64,000 nt of DNA, taken from NCBI RefSeq assembly GCF_000091305.1, contig NC_013929.1, positions 2,604,001 to 2,668,000 on the forward strand. Direction: 5' to 3'. The notes under the pieces are model-generated. The model was not told where the DNA came from and made no database searches. It was given only the letters and a program-made list of their open reading frames with translations. The position numbers were made by a program, and so were the translations under genes. This document shows, piece by piece, positions 46,058 through 55,237 of this stretch. Source of the stretch: Streptomyces scabiei 87.22. Its GTDB lineage: Bacteria > Actinomycetota > Actinomycetes > Streptomycetales > Streptomycetaceae. Every line of letters starts with the position of its first letter. Positions within the stretch are counted from its first letter, which is position 1.

Positions 46058-47607
46058 CGACGAGTACGACTCCGGAGTCGTCGGCCGCCGCCCCGCTGCT
46101 GGACCTGCAGGGGCTGGTGGTGTCGGTACGCAGGCGGCGTCGGCTCTGGGGCTCCATGGCACTGCTGGGGCTGCTCGGCGGCGTGGGGGTGGCGGTCCTG
46201 CTGCCGCCGCCGCCGACCGCGGTGACCAAGGTGCTGGTCGCGCACCAGGAGGACCAGCCCAACGACCCCGGCACGCTGATCCGCACCGACGTCGCCCTGC
46301 TGCAGACCACCCGGATCGCCGGGAAGGCCCTGAAGTCCCTCGGGTCCTCGGAGAAGCCGGAGGACTTCATGGAGGACTACGGGGGCGTCGGCCTGACCAA
46401 CAACCTGCTGCAGATCGAGGTGAGCGGGGACAGCGACGCGGTGGCGGTGGCCCGCGCGAAGGCACTGGCCGACGCGTTCGTCGCCGACCACGTACGGCGG
46501 ATCCAGGAGGCGGCGGACGCGGAGGCCAAGGCCCTGCTCAAGCAGCGCGACCGCATCAAGGCCGACCTCGCCAAGGTCAACAAGGCCATCGGCGACGGCA
46601 CCCCGGAGGGCAACCCGAGCGCCTCGGCGGACATGGAGTCCCTCTTCGCCCGCCGCGCCGAACTCACCTCCCGTATCTCCGACTTCGACCAGCGGGCGGC
46701 CGAGGCGCGCATCGGCACGCCCCAGCTGGTCGCCGGCACCCGGATCGTGGACGCGCCGCGGGCGGTGCGGCACTCGCTGCCCAGGACCGCCGCGACCGAC
46801 GCGGCGATCGGGCTCGTCCTCGGGCTGGCCCTCGGGCTCGCGGTGGCCGCGGTCGGCACGGTGGTGGCGGACCGCCCCGTGCTGCGCCGGGACATCGCCG
46901 CGCACCTCGGCACCTCGGTCCTGTCGGAACTGCCCCGCAGGCCGCCCCGGCTGTGGCGGCGCCGGTCGGCCCGGGCCGCGCGTGAACGGCTCACCCTCAC
47001 CCTGACCCGCGCCGTGCGCGGCTCGACGGACCCGTTGTCGCTGCTGGAGCTGGGGTGTGCGCGCAACGCGAGCGAGATCGCCGTGGACCTCGCGGGGGTG
47101 CTGGCGGCCCAGGGGCCGGTGGCCGTCGTCGACGGGCTGCCCGGCCGGGAGCTCTCGGGCCGCCGTCCGAAGCCGGGCGGCCCGGCCGTGGTCGACGGCG
47201 CGCAGGCGGAGGCCATGGCGCCCGAGGACCTCAGGATCGGCGTCGGCTCGGTGGCGCCCGGCACGGCGTGGACCGACCTGCAGTACCTCGGCACACGGAC
47301 GGTGCTCGTCGTGCGGGCCGGGCACGGCAGCGTCGCCTGGCTGCACACCGTGGCACGGCAGCTCGCGGACCAGCGCATCGCGGTGGTCGGCGTGGTGCTG
47401 ATCGACCCCGATCCGCGGGACCGGACCGACGGCACGCTGTGGAACGGGCCGCACGGGGCGGTGCGCGGCCGCGGCGAGCGGCAGCCCGTGCGCGGCGGCG
47501 GGGGTACCTCCCACGCCGTTCAGGCGGTGGGCGAGGGCAGGCGGCGGACGGAACGCCTGCCGATGTGGGCGGAGCGGGTCCCGGACAGCGACCAGGAGGC
47601 GCGGTAG
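46054..47607 (+). CDS. Wzz-type chain-length protein with degenerate kinase-like domain (2)
   Basis: The 517-residue paralogue repeats the plan of the previous gene: RRRRR, a membrane helix (about 38-53), an external coiled-coil part with AEAKALLKQRDRIKADLAKV, and a second helix (about 250-272). The C-terminal domain again looks like a BY-kinase. Near residues 331-343 it reads LGCARNASEIAVDL where GxxxxGKTT is expected, and VAVVDGLPG where VLLVDADLR would be. VLVVRAGHGSVAWLHTVA and VVGVVLIDPD follow in kinase order. No separate active kinase or phosphatase gene is in the operon. It overlaps the first copy by four bases, so the pair may act as a heteromer. Confidence 0.75.
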   Translation: MTTSTTPESSAAAPLLDLQGLVVSVRRRRRLWGSMALLGLLGGVGVAVLLPPPPTAVTKVLVAHQEDQPNDPGTLIRTDVALLQTTRIAGKALKSLGSSEKPEDFMEDYGGVGLTNNLLQIEVSGDSDAVAVARAKALADAFVADHVRRIQEAADAEAKALLKQRDRIKADLAKVNKAIGDGTPEGNPSASADMESLFARRAELTSRISDFDQRAAEARIGTPQLVAGTRIVDAPRAVRHSLPRTAATDAAIGLVLGLALGLAVAAVGTVVADRPVLRRDIAAHLGTSVLSELPRRPPRLWRRRSARAARERLTLTLTRAVRGSTDPLSLLELGCARNASEIAVDLAGVLAAQGPVAVVDGLPGRELSGRRPKPGGPAVVDGAQAEAMAPEDLRIGVGSVAPGTAWTDLQYLGTRTVLVVRAGHGSVAWLHTVARQLADQRIAVVGVVLIDPDPRDRTDGTLWNGPHGAVRGRGERQPVRGGGGTSHAVQAVGEGRRRTERLPMWAERVPDSDQEAR

Positions 47608-47610
47608 CAC

Positions 47611-49545
47611 ATGTGCGGCATCGCAGGTACGTACCGATGGCCCGACGGGAAGGACGTGACCGACCGGCTCACCGACGTCCTCGCCCATCGCGGTCCGGAC
47701 GGGGCCGGCCGGTACAGCCACCCCGTCGGTGACGGCGAGGTGCACCTCGGGCACCGCCGGCTGTCCATCATCGACCTGTCCGAGACCGGCGCCCAGCCGA
47801 TGGTCAAGGACGGCCTCGTCCTGACGTACAACGGGGAGCTGTACAACGCGCCGGAGCTGCGCGCCGAGTTGGAGGCCGCCGGGGTGCGCTTCCGCGGCAC
47901 CTCCGACTCCGAGGTGCTGCTGGAGTCCTGGCGGCGGTGGGGCACGGACTGTCTGCCCCGGCTGCGCGGGATGTTCGCGTTCGGGATCTTCGACGAGCGC
48001 ACCGGTGATCTGGTGCTCGTCCGCGACCAGCTCGGCATCAAGCCGCTGTTCCTGCTGCGGCGCGGCGAGGGGCTGGTGTTCGCCTCCGAGCTGAAGGCGC
48101 TGGCGGCCGTGACGGGCGGGTCGCTGGAGGTGGACCACGCGGCGCTGGTGGCCTCGCTCCTCTACTACTGGGTGCCGGACTCACGGTGCGCCTTCCGCGA
48201 GGCGGAGAAACTGCCGCCGGGGAGCTGGCTGCGGATCCGGCCCGACGGCCGGGTGCAGCGCGGCCGGTTCTGGAACCTGCGGGACGTCGCCGCCGAGGGC
48301 CGGGCACGGGCCCGGGCCGGTGAACGGCCGGACCTGGCCGCCATCGTGGAGGAGTCGACCCGCAAGCACCTGCTCGCCGACGTCCCCGTGGCCACCTTCC
48401 TGTCCGGCGGCCTGGACTCGAGCTGGCTGACCGCTCTCGCGGCCCGCCACCAGCCGGGGATCTCCGCCTACACGATCGGGTTCCGCGCCGAGGACGCCCG
48501 GTTCGAGGCCATGCCCGACGACCTGCGCTACGCCCGGCAGGTGGCCGAGCGGTTCGGCGTCGAGCTGCACGAGATCGAGATCGCCCCGAACGTGCTCGAC
48601 CTGCTGCCGCAGATGACGTACTCCCTGGACGAGCCCATCGGCGACCCCGCGGCGATCAACACCTTCCTGATCTGCCAGGCGGCGCGGGAGGCCGGGGTCA
48701 AGGTGATGCTCTCGGGCATGGGTGCCGACGAGCTGTTCGCCGGGTACCGCAAGCACCTGGCCAACGTGCTCGCGCTGCGCTACCAGCGCGTTCCGGGGCC
48801 CGTGCGGCGCGGAGTGTCCGGGATCGTGGACCGGCTGCCGGTCGCCACCTCCCGCCGGGGCCTGCGCTCGGTGCGCTTCGCGAAGCGCTTCCTCTCCTTC
48901 GCCGACCTGCCCGAGGAGACCGCGTTCCGGCGCAGCTACACCATGTACGACCAGGACGAACTGCTCGCCCTGGTCGACCCGGACCTGGCCGGGACGGTCG
49001 ACGACGTGCTGACCGAGCATGCCGACACCTACGAGGACAACGCCCTCGACGACTTCGTCAACCGCATGTGCCTGGCGGACGCCCGGATGTTCCTGCCGGG
49101 CCTGAACCTCACCTACACGGACCGCTCCAGCATGGCCGCCTCGACCGAGGTGCGGGTGCCGTACGTGGACGTCGAGGTGGTCAGGGCGGCGTTCGCCGTG
49201 CCCGGCGACCGCAAGATCGTCAAACGGCAGGGCAAGGCCGTGCTCAAGGAGGCGGCGACCTCGATCCTGCCCCGGGAGATCGTGTACCGGCCCAAGGGCC
49301 TGTTCAGCGCCCCGCTGCGGGCCTGGATGAGCCGCGACCTGGCACCGCTGGTGCGCGAGGTGGTCAACGACGGTGAGCTCGTGCGGTCCGGCTTCCTGCG
49401 CCGGGACGCGCTGAACCGGATGGTCGCCGAGGACGCCGCCGGACAGCAGGACTTCTCCAAGCATCTGTGGCATGTGCTGACCCTCGAGTACTGGTACCGC
49501 GACGCGACCTCCCGCTCCGACCAGAGCACTCGGCAAACGGCTTAG
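47611..49545 (+). CDS. asnB: Asparagine synthase (glutamine-hydrolysing)-like amidotransferase
   Basis: The 644-residue protein has an N-terminal class II glutaminase with Cys2 (MCGIAGTY), HRGPDG and the NGELYN loop. An ATP-pyrophosphatase synthetase domain follows, with FLSGGLDSS near residue 264. Both active sites are intact. In polysaccharide loci such AsnB-like enzymes are thought to amidate a uronic acid or other sugar acid, not aspartate. That fits the uronate expected from the AlgD-like enzyme. It follows the Wzz gene by three bases. Confidence 0.88.
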   Translation: MCGIAGTYRWPDGKDVTDRLTDVLAHRGPDGAGRYSHPVGDGEVHLGHRRLSIIDLSETGAQPMVKDGLVLTYNGELYNAPELRAELEAAGVRFRGTSDSEVLLESWRRWGTDCLPRLRGMFAFGIFDERTGDLVLVRDQLGIKPLFLLRRGEGLVFASELKALAAVTGGSLEVDHAALVASLLYYWVPDSRCAFREAEKLPPGSWLRIRPDGRVQRGRFWNLRDVAAEGRARARAGERPDLAAIVEESTRKHLLADVPVATFLSGGLDSSWLTALAARHQPGISAYTIGFRAEDARFEAMPDDLRYARQVAERFGVELHEIEIAPNVLDLLPQMTYSLDEPIGDPAAINTFLICQAAREAGVKVMLSGMGADELFAGYRKHLANVLALRYQRVPGPVRRGVSGIVDRLPVATSRRGLRSVRFAKRFLSFADLPEETAFRRSYTMYDQDELLALVDPDLAGTVDDVLTEHADTYEDNALDDFVNRMCLADARMFLPGLNLTYTDRSSMAASTEVRVPYVDVEVVRAAFAVPGDRKIVKRQGKAVLKEAATSILPREIVYRPKGLFSAPLRAWMSRDLAPLVREVVNDGELVRSGFLRRDALNRMVAEDAAGQQDFSKHLWHVLTLEYWYRDATSRSDQSTRQTA

Positions 49546-49561
49546 GAATCAGGGGACTTCG

Positions 49562-51739
49562 GTGAAACAGGTTGTACAGAACTACAAGAGCGGCGAGCTG
49601 GCGGTGCTCGACGTGCCGGTGCCCGGGTGCAAGCCGGGCGGTGTGCTGGTCCGCACCGTCTACTCGCTGATCTCCACCGGCACCGAGATGATGAAGGTGT
49701 CCGAGGCCGGCATGTCGATGCTGGGCAAGGCCCGCTCCCGCCCCGACCAGGTCGCCAAGGTCATGCAGAGCGTGGCCACCAACGGGGTACCCGCCACGTA
49801 CCGCAAGGTGATGGGCAAACTGGACTCCTACACACCGCTGGGCTACTCCCTGTGCGGCGTGGTCGAGCAGGCCGGTGTCGGCATCGACGACGTGAAGGTC
49901 GGCGACCTGGTGGCCTGCGCCGGCAACGAGCACGCGCTGCACGCCGAGCTCAACTGGGTGCCGAAGAACCTCTACGTCCCGGTGCCGGACGGTCTCGCGC
50001 CGCAGCACGCGGCCTTCGGCACCGTCGGGTCGATCGCCATGCAGGGGGTCCGCCAGGGCGAGCCGCAGCTCGGTGAGGTGGCCCTGGTCATCGGCCTCGG
50101 GCTGATCGGCCAGCTGGTGGTGCAGCTCCTGGCCGCCTCCGGCGTCCGCGTCGTCGGTGCCGACCCCGACCCCGCGCGCTGCGAGCTGGCCGAGCGCCTG
50201 GGCGCCGCGGCCTGCGGCGACCCCGCCTCCACCGCCGTGGAGAACGCCGTCGCCGAACTCACCGACGGACACGGCGTGGACCAGGTGTACCTGGCCGCCG
50301 GCGGCGGCAGCAACCAGCCCGTCGAGCTGGCGGCCGAGCTGGCCCGGGACCGCGGCCGGGTCGTCGACATCGGCAAGTGCCGCCTCGACCTGCCGTGGAA
50401 CGCGTACTACGAGAAGGAACTCGACGTCCGGTTCTCCCGCTCCTACGGCCCCGGGCGATACGACCCGTCGTACGAGCTGGAGGGGCGCGACTACCCGATC
50501 GGCTACGTCCGCTGGACCGAGCGCCGCAACCTGGCCTGCTTCCTCGACCTCGCCGCCCGCGGCAAGGTCGACGTGGAGCCCCTCATCTCCCACGTCGCCG
50601 ACTTCGACGACGCCGTGGAGACCTACCGGCGCCTGAAGGACGGCGAGTTGAAGGCCGTCACCGCGCTGTTCCGGTACCCCGAGCAGGCGGCGGAGACGCA
50701 GGAGGCGAAGGCTCCTGCGGTCGCCGTGCCCGCGGTGCAGGTGAAGGCAAGCCCGGCCCGGGCCGCCAGGACGCCGGTGAAGCTGGCGTTCGTAGGCGCG
50801 GGCAACTACGCGACGTCGATGCTGCTGCCGCACCTCGCCCGGCGCGAGGGCGTCGAGCTGTCGACCGTCGTCACCACGACCTCGCTGTCCGGGGCCAACG
50901 CGCAGCGGAAGTTCGGCTTCGCCAGGGCGACCACCGACCTGGACGCCGTGCTCGGCGACGAGTCCGTCGACGCGGTGTTCGTGGTGACGCGGCACAGCTC
51001 GCACGCCGCCCTGACCCGGCAGGCCCTGCTGGCCGGCAAGACCGTGTTCGTGGAGAAGCCCCTGGCCCTCACCGAGGACGAGCTGTCCGGAGTGCTCGCG
51101 GCGGTCGAGGAGTCCGGCAACGACCGGCTCCAGGTGGGCTTCAACCGCCGCTTCGCGCCGCTGCTCCAGGAAGCCAGGGCCCAGTTCGGCGCCCGGAGCG
51201 GTCCGGCGCACCTGCGCTACCTCGTCAACGCGGGCCGCCTCGCGCACGGCAGCTGGTACCTCCGGCAGGGCTCCGAGGGCTCGCGGTTCGTGGGCGAGGG
51301 CGGACACTTCATCGACACGGCGAGCTGGCTGCTCGACGCGGACCCGGTCTCGGTGTACGCGACCGCCACGTCCGGCAACGAGGACCTCCAGGTCGTGCTG
51401 CGCTACCCGGACGGTTCCACCGCCACCATCAGCTACGTCACCACGGGCCCGTCCGGCTTCCCCAAGGAGACGCTGGACCTGGTCGCGGACGGCCGGGCGC
51501 TGCGCCTCGACGACTTCGTGCGGGCCTCGGTGTACGGCCGTAAGAAGTGGGTCAGTTCGCGGCTGCCCAAGGCCCGGGACAAGGGCCAGAACGCCGAACT
51601 GGCGGCGTTCGTCAAGGCGGTGCGCACCGGCGGGCCGATGCCGGTGCCGCTGGAGTCCCTGGTCGCCACCACGGCGGCCACCCTCGCCGTGCAGGCCGGC
51701 CTGGCCGGTGGCGTGCCGGTGACGTTGGCGGGGCCCTGA
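49562..51739 (+). CDS. Bi-domain oxidoreductase: zinc-type alcohol dehydrogenase + Gfo/Idh/MocA
   Basis: The 725-residue protein joins two dehydrogenases. Residues about 1-375 are a medium-chain dehydrogenase with the Rossmann motif VIGLGLIGQLVVQLLAASG. Residues about 403-725 are a Gfo/Idh/MocA oxidoreductase with LAFVGAGNYATSMLLPHL and the catalytic VEKPLAL. Fusions of this type recur in polysaccharide loci beside asnB and a heparinase-like gene; the substrate is unknown, probably a nucleotide sugar. The start is GTG with GGGGACTTCG upstream, 16 bases after asnB. Confidence 0.88.
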   Translation: MKQVVQNYKSGELAVLDVPVPGCKPGGVLVRTVYSLISTGTEMMKVSEAGMSMLGKARSRPDQVAKVMQSVATNGVPATYRKVMGKLDSYTPLGYSLCGVVEQAGVGIDDVKVGDLVACAGNEHALHAELNWVPKNLYVPVPDGLAPQHAAFGTVGSIAMQGVRQGEPQLGEVALVIGLGLIGQLVVQLLAASGVRVVGADPDPARCELAERLGAAACGDPASTAVENAVAELTDGHGVDQVYLAAGGGSNQPVELAAELARDRGRVVDIGKCRLDLPWNAYYEKELDVRFSRSYGPGRYDPSYELEGRDYPIGYVRWTERRNLACFLDLAARGKVDVEPLISHVADFDDAVETYRRLKDGELKAVTALFRYPEQAAETQEAKAPAVAVPAVQVKASPARAARTPVKLAFVGAGNYATSMLLPHLARREGVELSTVVTTTSLSGANAQRKFGFARATTDLDAVLGDESVDAVFVVTRHSSHAALTRQALLAGKTVFVEKPLALTEDELSGVLAAVEESGNDRLQVGFNRRFAPLLQEARAQFGARSGPAHLRYLVNAGRLAHGSWYLRQGSEGSRFVGEGGHFIDTASWLLDADPVSVYATATSGNEDLQVVLRYPDGSTATISYVTTGPSGFPKETLDLVADGRALRLDDFVRASVYGRKKWVSSRLPKARDKGQNAELAAFVKAVRTGGPMPVPLESLVATTAATLAVQAGLAGGVPVTLAGP

Positions 51740-53706
51740 TGACGATGAGCGTGGGCTGGTACCTCCGGCGGCTGTCCCGGATGGGGCCGCAGGAGGTCGC
51801 GGGCCGGGTGGGCGACACCCTGCGCAGACGGCGCTGGCGTGCGACGCCGCCCGACTGCCCGAGCGTGATCGGCGCCCGGTTCACCGCGGTGCTGCCCGCC
51901 GGCACGATCGCCGCCGTACCCCCGGACGCAGCGAAGCGGCTCGTCGCCGAGGCGGACCTGCTCATGGACGGACACGCCGAGTTCTTCGGCGTGGTCCGCG
52001 ACGACCTGGCCGACCCGGACTGGTGGTTCGACCCGAAGACCGGGCGCCGGGCCCCCGAGGGCTACGCCTTCGACGTGCCGTACCGCAGCGAGGACGCGGT
52101 CGGGGACATCAAGCAGATCTGGGAGCCGTCCCGGCACCAGTACCTCACCCAGCTCGCGGCCGCCTACGCGATCACCGGCGACGAGCGGTACGCCGAGCGC
52201 GTGGCCGCGCACCTGCGGTCGTGGTGGGAGGCCAACCCCCCGCTGCGCGGCGTCCACTGGCTCAGCGGCATCGAGCTGGGCATCCGGCTGCTGTCCTGGG
52301 TGTGGGTCCGCCGGCTGCTCGACGGCTGGCCGGGCGCGGCCGGGCTGTTCGAGGGCAACCCGGTGGCGCGCGACCAGATCTGGCACCACCAGCGCTGGCT
52401 CGCCGCCTTCGCCAGCCGGGGCTCCTCGGCGAACAACCACGTCATCGCCGAGGATGCCGGGCAGTTGGCCGCGGCCTGCGCGTTCGACTGGTTCCCCGAG
52501 TCGGCACGCTGGCGGGCCGGCGCGTTGCGCTCGCTGGAGCGGCAGCTGCGCGCCAACACGTATCTCTCCGGCCTCAACCGCGAGCTGGCCACCGAGTACC
52601 ACGGTCTGGTCCTGGAACTCGGCCTGGCCGCGCTGGCCGAGGCCGACGCCGCCGGAGTGGAGGTCCCCGCGACCGTCCGCCCGGTGCTGCTGCGCATGAC
52701 CGACGCGCTCGCGGCGGTCGTGGACAACCGTCTGAGGCCGCCGCGTCAGGGAGACGCGGACGACGGGCACGGTCTGATCGTGGACGGCGCGGGCACCGAC
52801 CGCTGGGCCTCGCTGCTGGCCACCGGGGACGCCGTGTTCGGCCGCCTCGACTGGTGGCCGGCGGTCACCGGCACCGACGTGCGCACCCCGCTGCTGGCCG
52901 CGCTCGTCAAGCCGTACCCGGAAAACGGAACCGAACTGTCCGTGACCCGCCCGGCGAGCCGCCCCACCCGCTTCGCCGACGCCGGCATGACGATCCTGCG
53001 TGGCCCGCGGGAGATCTGGGTGCGCTGCGACGGCGGGCCGCACGGGTTCCTGTCCATCGCCGCGCACGCGCACGCGGACGCGCTGTCCCTGGAGGTCCGG
53101 CACGACGGGGTCGACGTGTTCGCCGACCCGGGCACGTACTGCTACCACGGACAGCCGGAGTGGCGGCGCTACTTCCGGTCGACCCTCGGCCACAACACCC
53201 TGGAGCTGGACGGGACCGACCAGTCCGTCTCCGGCGGCCCGTTCCTGTGGACGCGGCAGGCCCGCAGCCGGGTCCTGGTCTCCGACACGTCCGGGGAGGG
53301 GACGGCCCGCTGGTGCGCCGAGCACGACGGTTACGCGCCCTCGGTGCACCGCCGCCGGGTGGAGCTGACGGCCGCGAGCCGGGAGCTGCGGGTGGTCGAC
53401 GAGATCCACGGCCGGCACAGCCCGCGCCGGGCCGTGCGGCTGGCCTTCCACCTCGGCCCGGCGATCGCCGCGGACCTGGTGGGCCACCGCGCGGAACTGA
53501 CCTGGACGCGGGACGGTGAGGACCGCTCGGCGGTGCTCGACCTGCCCGGGCAGCTGGCCTGGAGCGCGCACCGCGGTGAGAGCGACCCGCCGCTGGGCTG
53601 GTACTCGGCCGGCTTCGGTCGCAAGGAACCCGCCACCACGCTGATCGGCACGGGCTTCGCCGACGGCGCGGAGGGGTTCACCACCGTACTCGGGTTCCGC
53701 GGCTAG
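51739..53706 (+). CDS. Heparinase II/III-alginate lyase family protein
   Basis: The 655-residue protein has an alpha/alpha-toroid N-terminal half with YLTQLAAAYAITGDERYAE, HWLSGIELGIRLLSW and SANNHVIAEDAG. The C-terminal half is beta-sandwich type, with HAHADALSLEVRHDGVDVFA and TLGHNTLELDG. Enzymes of this family cleave uronate-containing chains by beta-elimination. No signal peptide is seen, so it may work inside or modify lipid-linked material; if exported, the route is unclear. It overlaps the preceding gene by one base (ATGA). Confidence 0.85.
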   Translation: MTMSVGWYLRRLSRMGPQEVAGRVGDTLRRRRWRATPPDCPSVIGARFTAVLPAGTIAAVPPDAAKRLVAEADLLMDGHAEFFGVVRDDLADPDWWFDPKTGRRAPEGYAFDVPYRSEDAVGDIKQIWEPSRHQYLTQLAAAYAITGDERYAERVAAHLRSWWEANPPLRGVHWLSGIELGIRLLSWVWVRRLLDGWPGAAGLFEGNPVARDQIWHHQRWLAAFASRGSSANNHVIAEDAGQLAAACAFDWFPESARWRAGALRSLERQLRANTYLSGLNRELATEYHGLVLELGLAALAEADAAGVEVPATVRPVLLRMTDALAAVVDNRLRPPRQGDADDGHGLIVDGAGTDRWASLLATGDAVFGRLDWWPAVTGTDVRTPLLAALVKPYPENGTELSVTRPASRPTRFADAGMTILRGPREIWVRCDGGPHGFLSIAAHAHADALSLEVRHDGVDVFADPGTYCYHGQPEWRRYFRSTLGHNTLELDGTDQSVSGGPFLWTRQARSRVLVSDTSGEGTARWCAEHDGYAPSVHRRRVELTAASRELRVVDEIHGRHSPRRAVRLAFHLGPAIAADLVGHRAELTWTRDGEDRSAVLDLPGQLAWSAHRGESDPPLGWYSAGFGRKEPATTLIGTGFADGAEGFTTVLGFRG

Positions 53707-53715
53707 GGAGGACGC

Positions 53716-55236
53716 TTGGGGATCACGTGGCGGCACCGGGCATGGGCCGTGGCACCCGTGGTGCTGGCCCTGCTGGCGGCGACCGGCTGTGACAGCACGC
53801 CGGACGCGCGGCCGAAGCCGCCCACCGCACCGCCCACGGCCGTGGCCGGGGTGTGCGCCGAGCGCGCGGCGGGGCCGTCGAAGGCGCCGGCGGGCGCGGT
53901 GACGGTCGATCCCGCCGTGCCCGGCGACCTGGCGGTGAAGACCGAGGAGAACCCGCCGGGCACCACGTTCTGGCTGCTCCCGGGCAAGCACCGGCTCGGG
54001 CCGGACCGCTACGCCCAGGTGCTGCCCAAGGAAGGGGACACCTATCTCGGGGCGCCGGGCGCGGTGCTCGACGGGCGGAAGACCAACCAGTACGCGTTCG
54101 GCGGCAGCGCCCCGGACGTCACGATCCGTCATCTGACCGTGCAGCGGTTCGTCGCGCCGCACGACGAGGGCGTCGTCAACCACGACTCGGCCGACGGCTG
54201 GGTCATCGAGCACACGACGGTCCAGAACAACTCCGGCGCCGGGCTGATGGCCGGGGCCCGCCAGCGGGTGCGCGGCAACTGCCTGCGCGACAACGGCCAG
54301 TACGGCATGAACGCCTACAAGGGCGACGGCCGTATCACCGGCCTGGTGGTCGAGGGCAACGAGATCACCGGCAACAACACGGACGACTGGGAGAAGCGGC
54401 GGCCGGGCTGCGGCTGCACCGGGGGCGTGAAGTTCTGGGCCGTCGACGGCGCCGACGTACGCGGCAACTGGGTGCACGACAACCGCGGGGCCGGGCTGTG
54501 GGCGGACACCAACAACAACGACTTCCGTATCGAGGGCAACCTGCTGGAGGACAACGACGGCGCCGCGCTGATCTACGAGACCAGCTACAACGCGGTCGTC
54601 CGGCAGAACAGGATCCGGCGGAACAACTGGGTCGAGGGCCGGGACTACGCCGACCGCGGCGACTCCTTCCCGTTCGCGACCGTCTACATCTCCGAGTCCG
54701 GCGGCGAACCGCGGGTCCGGGCCCGCACGGACAAGATCGAGATCTACCGGAACGTGCTGGAGAACAACTGGTCCGGGATCACCCTGTGGGAGAACGCGGA
54801 CCGGTTCTGCAACAGCCCGGCGAACACCTCCTCGGGCGAGTGCACGCTCCTGGTGAAGGACATCAAGCGCTGCAAGCGGCCGGCGATCACCACCGCGCCG
54901 CTCTACGACGACTGCCGGTGGCGGACCCAGCGGGTGGACGTCCACGACAACCGCTTCGTGCTGGACAAGTCCGTCCTCGACTGCGCGGTGAAGTGCGACC
55001 GCATGGCGGTGCTGGCCAACTACGGCACCTATCCGGACTGGTCGCCCTACCGGGGCGAACGGGTGGCCGAGGCGATCACGCGCAAGCAGCACAACCGCTG
55101 GCACGACAACGTCTACCGGGGGCCGTGGAGGTTCGTCGTCCACGACCCGAGCCGGGTCCTGGACTTCGCCCAGTGGCGGGACACGCCGTACCGGCAGGAC
55201 GCGGGCAGCAGGTACCGCGCCGGGAAGGGCGGCTGA
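53716..55236 (+). CDS. Lipoprotein with right-handed beta-helix domain
   Basis: The 506-residue protein has a signal ending in the lipobox LLAATGC (near residue 25), so it is probably anchored outside the membrane. The rest is a parallel beta-helix with repeated turns such as NNSGAGLMAG, EGNEITGNNTDD and VRGNWVHDNRGAGLWADTNN, plus several Cys in the last third. The fold is that of pectate lyases, epimerases and similar polysaccharide-binding enzymes. With the heparinase-type gene it probably acts on the finished polymer. The TTG start has GGGAGGA three bases before it. Confidence 0.8.
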   Translation: MGITWRHRAWAVAPVVLALLAATGCDSTPDARPKPPTAPPTAVAGVCAERAAGPSKAPAGAVTVDPAVPGDLAVKTEENPPGTTFWLLPGKHRLGPDRYAQVLPKEGDTYLGAPGAVLDGRKTNQYAFGGSAPDVTIRHLTVQRFVAPHDEGVVNHDSADGWVIEHTTVQNNSGAGLMAGARQRVRGNCLRDNGQYGMNAYKGDGRITGLVVEGNEITGNNTDDWEKRRPGCGCTGGVKFWAVDGADVRGNWVHDNRGAGLWADTNNNDFRIEGNLLEDNDGAALIYETSYNAVVRQNRIRRNNWVEGRDYADRGDSFPFATVYISESGGEPRVRARTDKIEIYRNVLENNWSGITLWENADRFCNSPANTSSGECTLLVKDIKRCKRPAITTAPLYDDCRWRTQRVDVHDNRFVLDKSVLDCAVKCDRMAVLANYGTYPDWSPYRGERVAEAITRKQHNRWHDNVYRGPWRFVVHDPSRVLDFAQWRDTPYRQDAGSRYRAGKGG

Positions 55237-55237
55237 G

